Notes: generated from the letters alone by a model not told the origin. A stretch of 64,000 nt of DNA from CATOSP01 sp965205385 (GCA_965205385.1 CBDBGS010000008.1:1302001-1366000), one strand, 5' to 3'. Numbered from the stretch's first letter, positions 7,991 to 16,479 are shown. A program made the numbers and translations.

Positions 7991-8692
7991 CTAAGTTTCC
8001 GGTGCCGTGTCGGCCCGCACCCCGGCCTGCAGGACTTTTTCCGACAGCTCGCTTTCGCTAACCGCGCCGGCAAACCGAATGTTTTCGTTGATCACGGTGA
8101 GAGGTACTGACCGCACTCCATACGTCTGCCCCAGATTCGGGAATTCCTGGACTTCCACCACGTCGGCGGAGACAAGCGGGTTCTCCAGGGCCATCGCATG
8201 GGCGATCCGTCCCAATGCCGGGCAGTACGGGCAACTGGGTGTCACGAATACCTGGATATGTACAGCCTGGTTGATCTGACGCAGTTTCCTTCGAGTGTCC
8301 GTGCTAAGGGGGCTGACCCCTCGGGAGATAGTCTTGATGTCTTCTATGATGGTCGCCATCTCGTAGCCCAGGGGCGCGCCGTAAAACTTGAGCCGCGGCG
8401 AGCCGTCGGCGCTCAGGAGAATCGCCGGAATGCGGGCGATACCCCGCTCTTTGGCGACCTGAGAGTCGGCGTAGAAGTCCACGGTCTCGAAATCAATCTT
8501 TGGAGAGAGACCCGCAACCTCTTCCATAAGCTGCTCGGTTTGCGGGCAGTAACGGCATTCGCGGCCAGGAATGGCGATCACCGATGGTTTCTGGGTGAAC
8601 ACCTGGATTCGCACCGGGCCCTTCAGGTCCTTACGAAAGGTGCGCTTTAGCTGGGCTTTGTCCTGGTCTGAAATCAGGTTCTGCTGGGTCAT
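7991..8692 (-). CDS. Protein disulfide oxidoreductase-like protein with two thioredoxin folds
   Basis: A 233-residue protein made of two thioredoxin/glutaredoxin-like halves. The first half has CRYC at residues 46-49 with IARIPAILL containing the cis-Pro. The second has CPYC at 154-157 and VRSVPLTVI with another cis-Pro. This tandem arrangement matches the glutaredoxin-like PDO family of archaea and thermophiles, and AhpF-NTD-like proteins, which catalyse thiol-disulfide exchange. No signal peptide is seen, so it is likely cytoplasmic. Upstream on the same strand lies the lipid-synthesis pair, 151 nt away. Confidence 0.85.
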   Translation of the reverse strand: MTQQNLISDQDKAQLKRTFRKDLKGPVRIQVFTQKPSVIAIPGRECRYCPQTEQLMEEVAGLSPKIDFETVDFYADSQVAKERGIARIPAILLSADGSPRLKFYGAPLGYEMATIIEDIKTISRGVSPLSTDTRRKLRQINQAVHIQVFVTPSCPYCPALGRIAHAMALENPLVSADVVEVQEFPNLGQTYGVRSVPLTVINENIRFAGAVSESELSEKVLQAGVRADTAPET

Positions 8693-8843
8693 GCACCAGG
8701 CTCCAGACGTGATGACGTTAGTCGGGTGGGCGATGAATATTCGGTCCGGCGACTTAGGAAGGCTGGATTCAAGACCAAGGGGGTGCGAAACCCTCTCCCT
8801 AAGGCGGGCCGGGACACCTACAGTTTACACGGGATGGTAGGGG

Positions 8844-9455
8844 TTATCCACCCTCGTCCAGCTTGCCGCGGATGGTAAACATACGCTGGAAAAGCGTGAA
8901 GCACGAGACCGCCGCAATGAGGAGGAGGACCCAGAAGATCTGGTCGATGAGCAGACCTACGCCCAGGAGCACGACCCGCTCGGGCCGGGTCATGAGGCCG
9001 GAACGGATGAAGACTCCAAGTCCCTCGCCGCGGGCTCGGAGGTAGCTGACCCCCTGGGAGAAGATCAGGGCCAGCAGTAAGACGGTGATGAACAAGAGCA
9101 GTTGCCGGTCTCCGAGTCCCGCCCGGAGGGCGTAGATGCCCAGGCCGACAAAAAGAGCAGCCTCTCCAAGCCTGTCGAACACCGAGTCAAGCAACGCGCC
9201 GAATGAGCTGGTCTTGCCGGTGAGCCGCGCTAGTGCCCCATCGAAAAGGTCCAGGGCCCCGCCCAAGAGGAACACCACCCCGCCCAGGAGCAGCAAGTTG
9301 GCCCCGACCAGGTACGCGGAAAGGACGCAAACGGCGAAGCCGAGGAGGGTAATGGAATTGGGAGTGAACTTCAGAGCATGGAGAAAGCGCGCTCCCGGAA
9401 TCTCGACGTACCGGAGGATCGCGCCTCTAAACTGTTCTCGTCCAGGTATTTCCAT
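8844..9455 (-). CDS. CDP-alcohol phosphatidyltransferase (phosphatidylinositol-phosphate synthase-like)
   Basis: A 203-residue integral membrane enzyme with about six transmembrane segments. The full family signature D72-G73-x2-A76-R77-x8-G86-x3-D90-x3-D94 is visible. These enzymes transfer a phosphatidyl group from CDP-diacylglycerol to an alcohol acceptor at the membrane. The gene overlaps the start-proximal partner, a PimA-like glycosyltransferase, by 29 nt. An inositol-phosphate synthase relic lies just beyond, so the acceptor was plausibly inositol-1-phosphate. Alternatives are glycerol-3-phosphate (PgsA) or another polyol phosphate. Substrate assignment is inference from context. Confidence 0.85.
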   Translation of the reverse strand: MEIPGREQFRGAILRYVEIPGARFLHALKFTPNSITLLGFAVCVLSAYLVGANLLLLGGVVFLLGGALDLFDGALARLTGKTSSFGALLDSVFDRLGEAALFVGLGIYALRAGLGDRQLLLFITVLLLALIFSQGVSYLRARGEGLGVFIRSGLMTRPERVVLLGVGLLIDQIFWVLLLIAAVSCFTLFQRMFTIRGKLDEGG

Positions 9456-10569
9456 TGGCTGACCCCAAGCAGTCGAGGTAAAACTCTTCGACCTGTCCGG
9501 CTACCCGCTCCCAGCGATACTGTTCGACGTCCTCCCGCCCCCTGACTCCCATGGACTCAGCCAGGTCGGGGTCGTCGATCAACCGTGCCAGCGCCGCCGC
9601 CAGCGCCTCGGAGTCTTTCCGGGGGAACAGCAACCCCTGCCGTCCGTCGTCTACAATCGCGTTGTATCCCTCGATGTCCGAGGCCACAACAGGCTTGCCG
9701 GAGGCCATGGCTTCCAGCAACACGTAGCCGAAGCTCTCCGACCCGGTGGCGGGAGAGCAACAGATGTCCGCGGTGGCGTAATATCTGGGTAGGTCGTCAT
9801 CGGACACTCTGCCCGCGAAGACCACGTCCCGCAATGCCCTGGAGCTAAGTATCTGATGAGAGTCCCGGTCCAGGTTGCCGGGACCAACCACAATGAGACG
9901 CACGTTTGGCCGGTCCCATTTGAGTCGGGCGAACGCTTCCAGCAGGTACTTGAGCCCCTTGCGCCGCTCGAGGCGGCCTACGAAGAGAATGTTCGTCTTC
10001 CCGTCCTGGTACTCGGGCCAAGGTTCAGGGTCCTTGGCGAACCGGTCCACGTCAATGCCGTTGGGGATTATCTTGTAGTCTCCGGGAAAGACGCCGCTCA
10101 CATACCGGCGGGCGGCGGGAGAAACCGCGATTCCGCCGTGTAGTCTCTGGTGCCAGCGTTTGATTAATGGCTGGCTAAAACGGTAGAGGTGCTGTTGTTT
10201 GTAGGAGGCGTGGAAGGTTCCGATGTTGACTGCCTTGGAAAACTCCAGCACACATAGCGGAAGGATCGGGGCCATGGGCTCATGCAGATGTACGATGTCA
10301 AAGGCTTCGTCCCTGAGCAACGCCCGCACCTTGGGGTAAAGCCACCAGGAGAGGGAGACCCGGGCGATGGAACCTCCGCTAGGCAACGGGACCGACCTTC
10401 CCAGGTGGACGAACGTCTCGTCGTCCTCGCGTTCTCGGGAGGGGGAGTGAGGGGCTAGCACGCGAACATCGTGGCCGGTCCGTGTTAGCTCGCGGCTCAG
10501 TTGGGTAACGTGGGCCGTCACCCCTCCCGGCCAGGTGAAGTCATAGGGTGACACCATCGCGATTTTCAA
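9427..10569 (-). CDS. GT4 glycosyltransferase, PimA-like
   Basis: A 380-residue GT-B-fold glycosyltransferase. The N-terminal MKIAMVSPYDFTWPGGVTAH and HLHEPMAPILP are typical of phosphatidylinositol alpha-mannosyltransferase (PimA)-like enzymes. Also visible are IPNGIDVDRF, ILFVGRLERRKGLKYLLEAF, and the donor-binding ESFGYVLLEAMASGKPVVAS with its E-x7-E motif. It probably mannosylates a phosphatidylinositol-type lipid on the inner face of the membrane. It is the first intact gene of a minus-strand pair with the CDP-alcohol phosphatidyltransferase (29-nt overlap). Confidence 0.87.
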   Translation of the reverse strand: MKIAMVSPYDFTWPGGVTAHVTQLSRELTRTGHDVRVLAPHSPSREREDDETFVHLGRSVPLPSGGSIARVSLSWWLYPKVRALLRDEAFDIVHLHEPMAPILPLCVLEFSKAVNIGTFHASYKQQHLYRFSQPLIKRWHQRLHGGIAVSPAARRYVSGVFPGDYKIIPNGIDVDRFAKDPEPWPEYQDGKTNILFVGRLERRKGLKYLLEAFARLKWDRPNVRLIVVGPGNLDRDSHQILSSRALRDVVFAGRVSDDDLPRYYATADICCSPATGSESFGYVLLEAMASGKPVVASDIEGYNAIVDDGRQGLLFPRKDSEALAAALARLIDDPDLAESMGVRGREDVEQYRWERVAGQVEEFYLDCLGSANGNTWTRTV

Positions 10570-10584
10570 GCAGTCTCTCCGACT

Positions 10585-10917
10585 CTATATACTGGAAAGG
10601 ATGCCTCGGCTGCCCGATTCGCCGTAGGTGATGAACGGCTCGGCCGAACCTCGGGCAACATCGCCGATGTACTGAGTGTGTGGAGACTGTATCGAGTAAG
10701 CGCTGGGTCCCATGAGCGCTCCGCAAATGCCATGGTCCAAGCCCAGCTTGGCGCGCCTCACCGCATCCACCACGACACAGGCCGAGTTGAGGCAATTCCA
10801 GACTTCCAGTTTGGCCTCCAGGCTTTTTCGCACTCCACTGTAGGGGTCAACTCCAACCGGATTTAGTGCCGCTTCAGTTCCCGAAATTACAGAACATGCC
10901 CGGCGGGACCGGTGATT
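10585..10917 (-). pseudogene. ino1: Relic of inositol-1-phosphate synthase, C-terminal fragment
   Basis: The minus-strand frame from 10917 to the stop at 10585 has no proper start and a TGA just upstream. It encodes a clear C-terminal tail of the inositol-1-phosphate synthase family: LEAKLEVWNCLNSACVVVDA, then RRAKLGLDHGICGALMGPSA, then a QSPHTQY/AEPFITYG ending. Family members have NLELRLxVxDSPNSAGVVIDxxRxAKxAxDRG and SAYxMKSPPEQ at the same place. Typical DSPNSAG is changed to NCLNSAC, another sign of decay. The NAD-binding N-terminal two thirds is missing. It lies 15 nt upstream of the PimA-like gene, so an ino1-pimA-PIPS operon seems to have lost its first gene. Confidence 0.75.
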
Positions 10918-11079
10918 TCAACCTTGATTGTCCCCACTGCTATAGTTCCTGTCTGGGCTTGGTCCCAAGCTCCGCAGTGGCGCTGGAGCGGCTGAATTGT
11001 AGCAAGTTACCATAACCGCTACAAGTGTTCGGTTCCCGGGTTTAGACCGAAACGTTAGTGGTTGCGCCGATGTTCGGGC
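10918..11079. other. Non-coding spacer upstream of the ino1 relic
   Basis: No gene seen. A short minus-strand stretch (about 10925-10890) reads IKVEITGPAGHVL before a stop in another frame. It could be one more eroded fragment, but it is too short to assign. Confidence 0.35.
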
Positions 11080-11760
11080 CTATGGGTTAAAGAATCGGAA
11101 GATAGCCGTCCGGTCATCGTGCCTGGACCGCCTACCCAACTGCTCTGGCACCTGGCCTTCGTTGATACGGGCTTCCACGAGGGCATTGACTTTCTCGGCC
11201 GCTTCGTCCGGAGTTGCCGCCGCCCGCACCATGTCCGCCAGCTCCGAGGCCATAACATTGTCGGTGACTCCGTCGGTGGCAAGCACCAATCGGCTACCGG
11301 GCTCGATATCGAACTCGGTCCGGACCAGGTTGGGCTTACCTTGGCTCGACCCGATCGCTTTGGCGACTCCCACATGTAGGAACCCCCCCACTCTACCGGT
11401 AAGCTGTTCGGCCGAGTCGGGTCCCACCAGGAATATCGGACTGTCCCCGGCGCCCAGGACGTGGAGTTTACCGTCCAGGTAAAGGGCGACGGAAACCGTG
11501 GTAAGCAGGAAACGTCCCCCTCCAACCTGATAGAACTCCTCGTTCAGCTCTGCCAGGACTTGGGCCACGTCGTCCGGGGAGGTCAGTGACGCCGCGCTCA
11601 GGGCTTCAACGACGGACTGACTCGCCTCTTCACCGCCGTGACCCGTGACCCCGTCCATGACCCCGTCAAGAAAGGAATCATTGCCCAGGTCCCGAATTAG
11701 AAAGCTGTCTTCGCCGTGGGCTGAGTTGTCTTGGAATGACGCTACATTGCTTCCGAGCAT
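11080..11760 (-). CDS. PP2C-type protein phosphatase
   Basis: A 226-residue PPM/PP2C-like Ser/Thr phosphatase. The metal-binding DGVTGHGG lies at 36-43 (family DGMGGH), the AGDSPIFLV strand at about 104-112, and LVLATDGVTDNV with the C-terminal metal Asp163. Loss of the first conserved Glu-Asp-x-x region cannot be excluded, but GEDSFLIRD near the N terminus fits it. It is followed (upstream in transcription) by a kinase-like gene with a 111-nt gap, so the two probably form a phospho-switch pair. No transmembrane segment is seen. Confidence 0.85.
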   Translation of the reverse strand: MLGSNVASFQDNSAHGEDSFLIRDLGNDSFLDGVMDGVTGHGGEEASQSVVEALSAASLTSPDDVAQVLAELNEEFYQVGGGRFLLTTVSVALYLDGKLHVLGAGDSPIFLVGPDSAEQLTGRVGGFLHVGVAKAIGSSQGKPNLVRTEFDIEPGSRLVLATDGVTDNVMASELADMVRAAATPDEAAEKVNALVEARINEGQVPEQLGRRSRHDDRTAIFRFFNP

Positions 11761-11871
11761 ATCCGCCGGTCCTCACAGTTGCTCAGTACTTTGGGGGTTA
11801 CCGTTTCGTGTTTCGCATTGTTGCTTGCCATTGGAATCTCCGTTTAGTCCGATGCTGGGTTGCGCCCTGAA

Positions 11872-12933
11872 TCATGGGCTCAGTCCCGCCAATTCGGTGT
11901 CGGCATCGAACAAGAATCGCTTCCAATAATCGCCTCTTAACATGTCCAGGGCTTCGGTCCAGGCTTGATTCGCCTGGGCGGCGTAGGGGAGTTGTTGGTT
12001 GCGTGCCGCCACCGCGTGCAAGTAGTGGTTTAGGTCATGACGAAAGCCCGAAAGGTCTGAATATGCTTTCTCCTTGAGCTTGTCAATCACGGTCTGGGCA
12101 GCGTCGCTCACGGGACCCTCGGCCCCGCTGTAGCTTAGCGACATCTCATCGAGTTCTTGCTGGAAATTGACCACGGGGCGCTGCCCGAATGGTTCCCGGT
12201 AACCATCCGACTGGTCCGGGGGCCTCTGCGCAGTGGTGTAGAACTTTAGGATCTCCAGGTATGAGTCGAACACGTCGCGGACGGGTCCTCCCCTTGGGCT
12301 GGGAGCCCCCTCCACTGGCGCCAGGTCCGCACAGTCGATGATGGTCAGCCGCCCCGAACCCGGTTGGTAGAAGAGGTTCTGGGGCCGCATGTCGAAGAGC
12401 ACATAGCCCGCGGTGAGGAACGCCTCCTGAGCGTCAAGCAACTGCCGGTGAACCGGGAACGGGTCGTTCTGGTCGACCGGGTTCAAGGGGTGCAGGGTAA
12501 ACAGGTTTTGCCCGACGCCGGTGGGAACACGCTGGATCCGCGCCCTCATATCCCCAACCATGAGAGGAATCCCCAAAGCCCGATCCTCGACGATAACCCT
12601 GTACTCCTGGCCCAGGGCATCGCCGTAGATCTCGTCGTGGTTCGTGCGTTCCGAGTACCCGAGTATTGGGGAAACCCCGGGGAGGTCACCAGGGAGCTTT
12701 TGGAAGACCTCGAGCATCTGTTCGGTCCGGGTCTCCGTGCTGCCGTGCATCTGGCGACTGATCATCTGGGGAACAGGGCGTTTTAAGACAACCTGCGCAC
12801 CAGTGTCTAGGTCAATCGCGGCGCGGACCTCATAGTCCGCGCCGGACCCCAAGGGCCCTGTGATCTCGAATCGTTTGAGATCCATTACTTCCATAATATG
12901 CGCCGTTCGTCCGAAATCAGAGGGATGGTACAT
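11872..12933 (-). CDS. Divergent Ser/Thr protein kinase-like protein
   Basis: A 353-residue protein with a recognisable but degenerate kinase fold. Seen are a Gly loop GPLGSGADYEV (26-36), the ATP-anchoring Lys51 in VVLKRP, the catalytic-loop equivalent YVLFDMRPQNLFY (Asp181, Asn186; HRD replaced by LFD), and the DFG equivalent IIDCAD (Asp200). The catalytic residues remain, so activity is possible. No transmembrane or sensor domain follows; the C-terminal 150 residues are unassigned. The start at 12933 is preferred because AGAGG-type Shine-Dalgarno sequence precedes it; ATG at 12894 is the alternative. It is paired with the PP2C gene. Confidence 0.7.
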   Translation of the reverse strand: MYHPSDFGRTAHIMEVMDLKRFEITGPLGSGADYEVRAAIDLDTGAQVVLKRPVPQMISRQMHGSTETRTEQMLEVFQKLPGDLPGVSPILGYSERTNHDEIYGDALGQEYRVIVEDRALGIPLMVGDMRARIQRVPTGVGQNLFTLHPLNPVDQNDPFPVHRQLLDAQEAFLTAGYVLFDMRPQNLFYQPGSGRLTIIDCADLAPVEGAPSPRGGPVRDVFDSYLEILKFYTTAQRPPDQSDGYREPFGQRPVVNFQQELDEMSLSYSGAEGPVSDAAQTVIDKLKEKAYSDLSGFRHDLNHYLHAVAARNQQLPYAAQANQAWTEALDMLRGDYWKRFLFDADTELAGLSP

Positions 12934-13013
12934 TCTGCCTCTGGATAATGCAACCGGAGGCCGCAGCGTCTTTTGCGGCGAGTGTTTGGGCTGCGGGATA
13001 CTAATTCTCACGC

Positions 13014-13943
13014 TTAGGTATTCCTTGGTGATCGGTATCCCAGGCTGATCCATTCGTCCATGGGCCATGTCGTTTCCAGAGTCAGGTCAAGGCCGGTAAG
13101 GGTTTCCTTCACCCCTGCCTGTTGCTCGATCATGATCCCCGAAGCAATCAACATGCCGCCGGGCTTCAATGTTGGGGCTATGAACGGGGCCCTCTCTCCC
13201 ACTGCCCGGGCCGATATGTTGGCTACGACCAGGTCAAATTGGCCTTCTCCGGCCAGCGGATGAGGCACCGTGCCCTGGGTCAGACTCACCTGTCGTTGCA
13301 CCCGGGTGCGGCGGAAGTTCTGGCGCGCCGCCCGTACCGCCTGGGGGTCTATATCGAGCGCGACCACTTTCGATGCCCCGAGGTGGACCGCTGCGATGGA
13401 CAGGATACCAGAACCTGTCCCCAGATCGAGCACGGTCATTCCGGGCATCACCAGGTCTTCTAACGCCTCGAGGCAGGTATGTGTCGTTGGATGGTACCCG
13501 GTGCCGAACGCCATGCCGGGATCCAATTCAACGACTATCTCTTCTCCGGCGCGAACGTAGTCGATCCAAGTTGGTTTGATGACCAGCCGGGAACCAACCC
13601 TCAGCAAATCGAAGTGGGTGCGCCATTGGGTTTGCCAGTCCTCCATCTCGGGTACAGCGGTAATGGTCAAATCTTCTAAAGGCTCGAGTAGTCCCACGAG
13701 CTTGAGCCCGACTTCGATTCGGGCCAATCGCTGACGGGATGTATGCTGAAGGTAGGTGCGCAGCATCACCCGCTCAACGCCGTCCCACTCCCGGTCGGGG
13801 TCCTCACCCGTCCAAGCTTCTTTGGCCTCTTCGGTTTCCCCGTCCTTCTCCATGGAGAGCCCGTGCCCGTACCGGCTGAACAGGTAGGACACGGGTTCCA
13901 CGTACTCGTAAGGGACGCGGATACTAAGTTCCTGCCAGGCCAT
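13014..13943 (-). CDS. prmA: Ribosomal protein L11 methyltransferase
   Basis: A 309-residue SAM-dependent methyltransferase that trimethylates ribosomal protein L11. The N-terminal MAWQELSIRVPYEYVEPVSY matches the PrmA substrate-recognition domain. FGTGYHPTTHTCLEAL, VLDLGTGSGILSIAAVHLGA and VVANISARAV are the family motifs in order. GGAGGAGAA sits just before the ATG at 13943, which decides the start. It lies downstream of dnaJ on the same strand, with a terminator between them. dnaJ-prmA linkage is common in bacteria. Confidence 0.95.
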   Translation of the reverse strand: MAWQELSIRVPYEYVEPVSYLFSRYGHGLSMEKDGETEEAKEAWTGEDPDREWDGVERVMLRTYLQHTSRQRLARIEVGLKLVGLLEPLEDLTITAVPEMEDWQTQWRTHFDLLRVGSRLVIKPTWIDYVRAGEEIVVELDPGMAFGTGYHPTTHTCLEALEDLVMPGMTVLDLGTGSGILSIAAVHLGASKVVALDIDPQAVRAARQNFRRTRVQRQVSLTQGTVPHPLAGEGQFDLVVANISARAVGERAPFIAPTLKPGGMLIASGIMIEQQAGVKETLTGLDLTLETTWPMDEWISLGYRSPRNT

Positions 13944-13954
13944 TTCTCCTCCCG

Positions 13955-13986
13955 ACAAAAAACCCGGGCGCCGTTGCGGCCCGGGT
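13955..13986 (-). terminator. Rho-independent terminator after dnaJ
   Basis: On the minus strand ACCCGGGC (13986-13979) pairs perfectly with GCCCGGGT (13969-13962) around a nine-base loop. Six T residues follow (13961-13956). It separates dnaJ from prmA and may be leaky, because prmA starts only 12 nt further on. Confidence 0.85.
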
Positions 13987-14053
13987 CAAGCGGCCATTCC
14001 AGACCAGGTTCGGTCAACCCAACAAGTGGCGCGGACCGCCGGGGCATCCGTGA

Positions 14054-15202
14054 CTAGCCGAATGCGCCTTTTATCCGCTCGAACAGGCCCTTGTCATTGC
14101 CATCATCGTCCCGGTTATCCTCTCCGGCGTCGTCAGCGGGACCGAAGGAACGGGCCAACTCTTCCAGCAGCCCCCGTTGATGAGAGTTCAGGTCGTTCGG
14201 CACCTTTAGGTCGATCACAACCCGAAGGTCTCCCTTCCGGCCGCTATGCACGTCGGGAAGCCCCCTGCCTCTGAGCCGGAACACCGCGCCCGCGCCTGTT
14301 CCCTGCGGCACCGAAAGGACCTGGTCGGGGCCGTCCAAAGTGGGCACCCTCCGCTTGGCTCCCAAGGCTGCTTCGGCGAGATTCACCGGGAGGGTGTAAA
14401 CCAGGTCTATGCCGTCCCGATAGAACTCGTCGTGCTGCTTGACGTCGACGTAAACGTAGAGGTTACCTGGGGGGCCACCCTCCTGACCCATGTCCCCTTC
14501 GCCGCTGAGCCTTACTTGCATACCGGAATCGACCCCGGCGGGAATGGTGACCGCGATCTTGCGCTTGCGGCGTTCGGCTCCTGCGCCCTTGCAGTCTGAG
14601 CAGTAGGACTGGATGACGCTTCCAGAGCCGCGGCAGTCAGAGCATGGTGTGATTTGGGAGAACTGTCCGAAGACGCTCCGCTGGGACCTTCGGACCTGAC
14701 CAGTCCCACGGCAGGTGGAGCAGGAGTCTACCGGAGTTCCAGGTTCGTTACCCGCTCCAGAGCATTTGCGGCATTGTTCCAAGCGGGTGATTTCCACCTC
14801 ACGCTCGGAGCCAAAGAACGACTCTTCAAAGCTGAGTACCACCCGCTGTTGCAGGTCTGCCCCCCGTTGGGGTTGCCGCGTCCTCCGGCCGGAAGCATCG
14901 CCGAAGAAGGAGTCGAAGATATCCCCGAACCCGCCAAATACGTCGAAACCATCAAAGGGGCGGTCAAAGCCTCCGTTCGATCCCATCCCGGCATGACCGA
15001 ATCGGTCGTACTGGGCCCTTTTCTTCTGGTCGGAAAGGACCTGGTAGGCTTCGTTGACCTCTTTGAACTTGTCCTCGGCGTCGGCGTTCTTGTTCCTATC
15101 CGGGTGGAATTCCATGGCCTTCTTGCGAAAGGCCTTTCTGATCTCTTCTTCGCTGTCGGTCCGGGATACGCCCAGCACCCGATAGTAGTCCTGTTTCGCC
15201 AT
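14054..15202 (-). CDS. dnaJ: Chaperone DnaJ (type I Hsp40)
   Basis: A 382-residue full-length type I DnaJ, the co-chaperone that stimulates DnaK ATPase. It has the J domain with HPD at residues 33-35 and a Gly/Phe-rich linker (FGHAGMGSNGGFDRPFDGF). The cysteine-rich zinc domain carries four CxxCxGxG-type repeats (CRKCSGAG, CSTCRGTG, CSDCRGSG, CSDCKGAG). The C-terminal substrate-binding domains end in an acidic DDDGN stretch. dnaJ is encoded about 28 kb away from the hspR-grpE-dnaK operon, with its own promoter. Confidence 0.97.
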   Translation of the reverse strand: MAKQDYYRVLGVSRTDSEEEIRKAFRKKAMEFHPDRNKNADAEDKFKEVNEAYQVLSDQKKRAQYDRFGHAGMGSNGGFDRPFDGFDVFGGFGDIFDSFFGDASGRRTRQPQRGADLQQRVVLSFEESFFGSEREVEITRLEQCRKCSGAGNEPGTPVDSCSTCRGTGQVRRSQRSVFGQFSQITPCSDCRGSGSVIQSYCSDCKGAGAERRKRKIAVTIPAGVDSGMQVRLSGEGDMGQEGGPPGNLYVYVDVKQHDEFYRDGIDLVYTLPVNLAEAALGAKRRVPTLDGPDQVLSVPQGTGAGAVFRLRGRGLPDVHSGRKGDLRVVIDLKVPNDLNSHQRGLLEELARSFGPADDAGEDNRDDDGNDKGLFERIKGAFG

Positions 15203-15272
15203 GTATTGTCACCTGTGGGGATAGTGCTGCGAGGTGGTGCGCCGGTACCGAAAACGACCATGTTTAAGCCAC

Positions 15273-15301
15273 ATTATAGGGCAGTGAGCAGGTCGCCTCA
15301 A
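15273..15301 (-). promoter_or_regulatory. Sigma-70-type promoter for dnaJ
   Basis: On the minus strand TTGAGG (15301-15296) and a perfect TATAAT (15278-15273) are spaced 17 bp, about 70 nt before the dnaJ ATG. No palindrome of the hspR-operon type was seen here. Confidence 0.65.
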
Positions 15302-15382
15302 TAGGCTGCGAGCCGAGGTATTCTCAACACGCGCTGGTTATGTAGAATTGAAATTGCATCCTGGTTCCGATGAGGGGGATCC

Positions 15383-15830
15383 ATGGCCCGCGCCCGTGTT
15401 TCCCGTCATGACCTGCGCTGTCCCCATTGTGGTCCCAACTGGACCCGAAGGACGGCCATTCCCGAGGCAAGCAGACTTACCGCTGCCGCGACTGTCACTA
15501 CCGCTTCATCCCAGACGGCAACCGCCACTATTTCCCGGAGGCCACCAAGCGCCAGGCCCTAGACATGTACGCCGAAGGCACAGGCATCACCGCCGCCGGC
15601 CGGGTACAGGGAGTGAAGCCGGCAACTATCTTTTCCTGGGTCAAAAGAAGCCCGCCAGGCCCGGGAGTTGATGGGGTAGATGACCCGGCTATGGGCGGAG
15701 CGGCAACCGTGGATGGCATCGGCCCGGGTGATTTCCTTCAACGAGATCTGGACCTATGAGATCTGGACCTATGAGATCTGGACCTATGAGATCTGGACCT
15801 ATTCATGGTCTCGGGCGTCGAGGAGGAAAT
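15383..15830 (+). mobile_element. Decayed IS1-family transposase remnant
   Basis: ATG at 15383 has a GAGGGGG ribosome site and starts an InsA-like zinc ribbon (CPHCG). A one-base loss near 15445 shifts the frame. The continuation DGHSRGKQTYRCRDCHYRF, then KRQALDMYAEGTGITAAGRV and an HTH ending ATIFSWVKR is read in the next frame. A further frame change and an in-frame TAG near 15675 precede a piece of the InsB-like catalytic part, WAERQPWMASARVISFNEIW. That piece then runs into a tandem repeat and stops. Cys pairs and the HTH are those of IS1 transposases. The catalytic domain is lost, so it is inactive. No terminal inverted repeats were identified. Confidence 0.75.
15743..15802 (+). repeat. 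Four perfect 15-bp tandem repeats inside the transposase relic
   Basis: The unit GAGATCTGGACCTAT occurs four times head to tail without a mismatch. In the relic frame each copy reads EIWTY, a peptide that occurs once in intact IS1 transposases (as in NEIWTYVG-like motifs). The perfect identity implies recent slippage expansion in a dead gene. Confidence 0.97.
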
Positions 15831-15868
15831 CACAGATAAGAAAAGAACGAACTGGTCAGGACCTACCG

Positions 15869-16405
15869 ATGAACCTCGAAACTCAAAAACAGAACGAATT
15901 GAAAATCTTTCGACGCTTCCATGTAATGGTGGTAGCCGCAGTGTTGCTGGGCCTTGGCGTTGCCGCGGTGCTGGTTTACCAAGAGTACCACGACGACTTC
16001 CCCCGGCCGGTCTCTGCCGACCCCCCGTATAGTGACTCTATCGAAACCAGCGACCTAACTGATGGCCGTGGAATCTCCCACGCCAGCAAAGTCAGATATT
16101 TCAGGACATAGAACCTATGGGAAGGAACGGTCCACTGGGTTAATTACGGTGGTAGATACGACCTCAGTGGCTGCACCGCAGATAGCCGTTGGGGGCATAA
16201 TGGCATAGAGTATGAAAGGTGGGATGGGTCTCGTTGGGTCGTGGTAGAGTCCGTATCAGATGGGCCTTGGGTTAAGACTGGCAATAATCCTGGTCTAGCT
16301 TACGATTCACATTATCAAACCGTGGACCTGGAACGCGGAGCTCTGGTTTTGGACAAGTACGGTACAAGTATTACAACTTCTGCCGTCCCTGCGGTCTCGA
16401 CCTGA
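15869..16405 (+). pseudogene. Membrane-anchored hypothetical protein interrupted by an in-frame TAG
   Basis: ATG at 15869 opens a frame with a single transmembrane segment (MVVAAVLLGLGVAAVLVY, about residues 19-36) and a short extracellular part. An in-frame TAG at 16109-16111 ends it at 80 residues. The same frame stays open for another 97 codons to TGA at 16403. That part has protein-like, Trp- and Tyr-rich content (for example YERWDGSRWVVVESVSDG). The simplest reading is a 178-residue type II or signal-anchored protein broken by a nonsense mutation; an 80-residue protein is the alternative. No family was recognised. It follows the IS1 relic and precedes another anchored hypothetical. Confidence 0.55.
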
Positions 16406-16479
16406 ACTTCCCTGGTCGAACTTATGAACACTACTTGGAACAATCGCAGGTTGTACCACATTCGGAATAAGAGAGAGGT

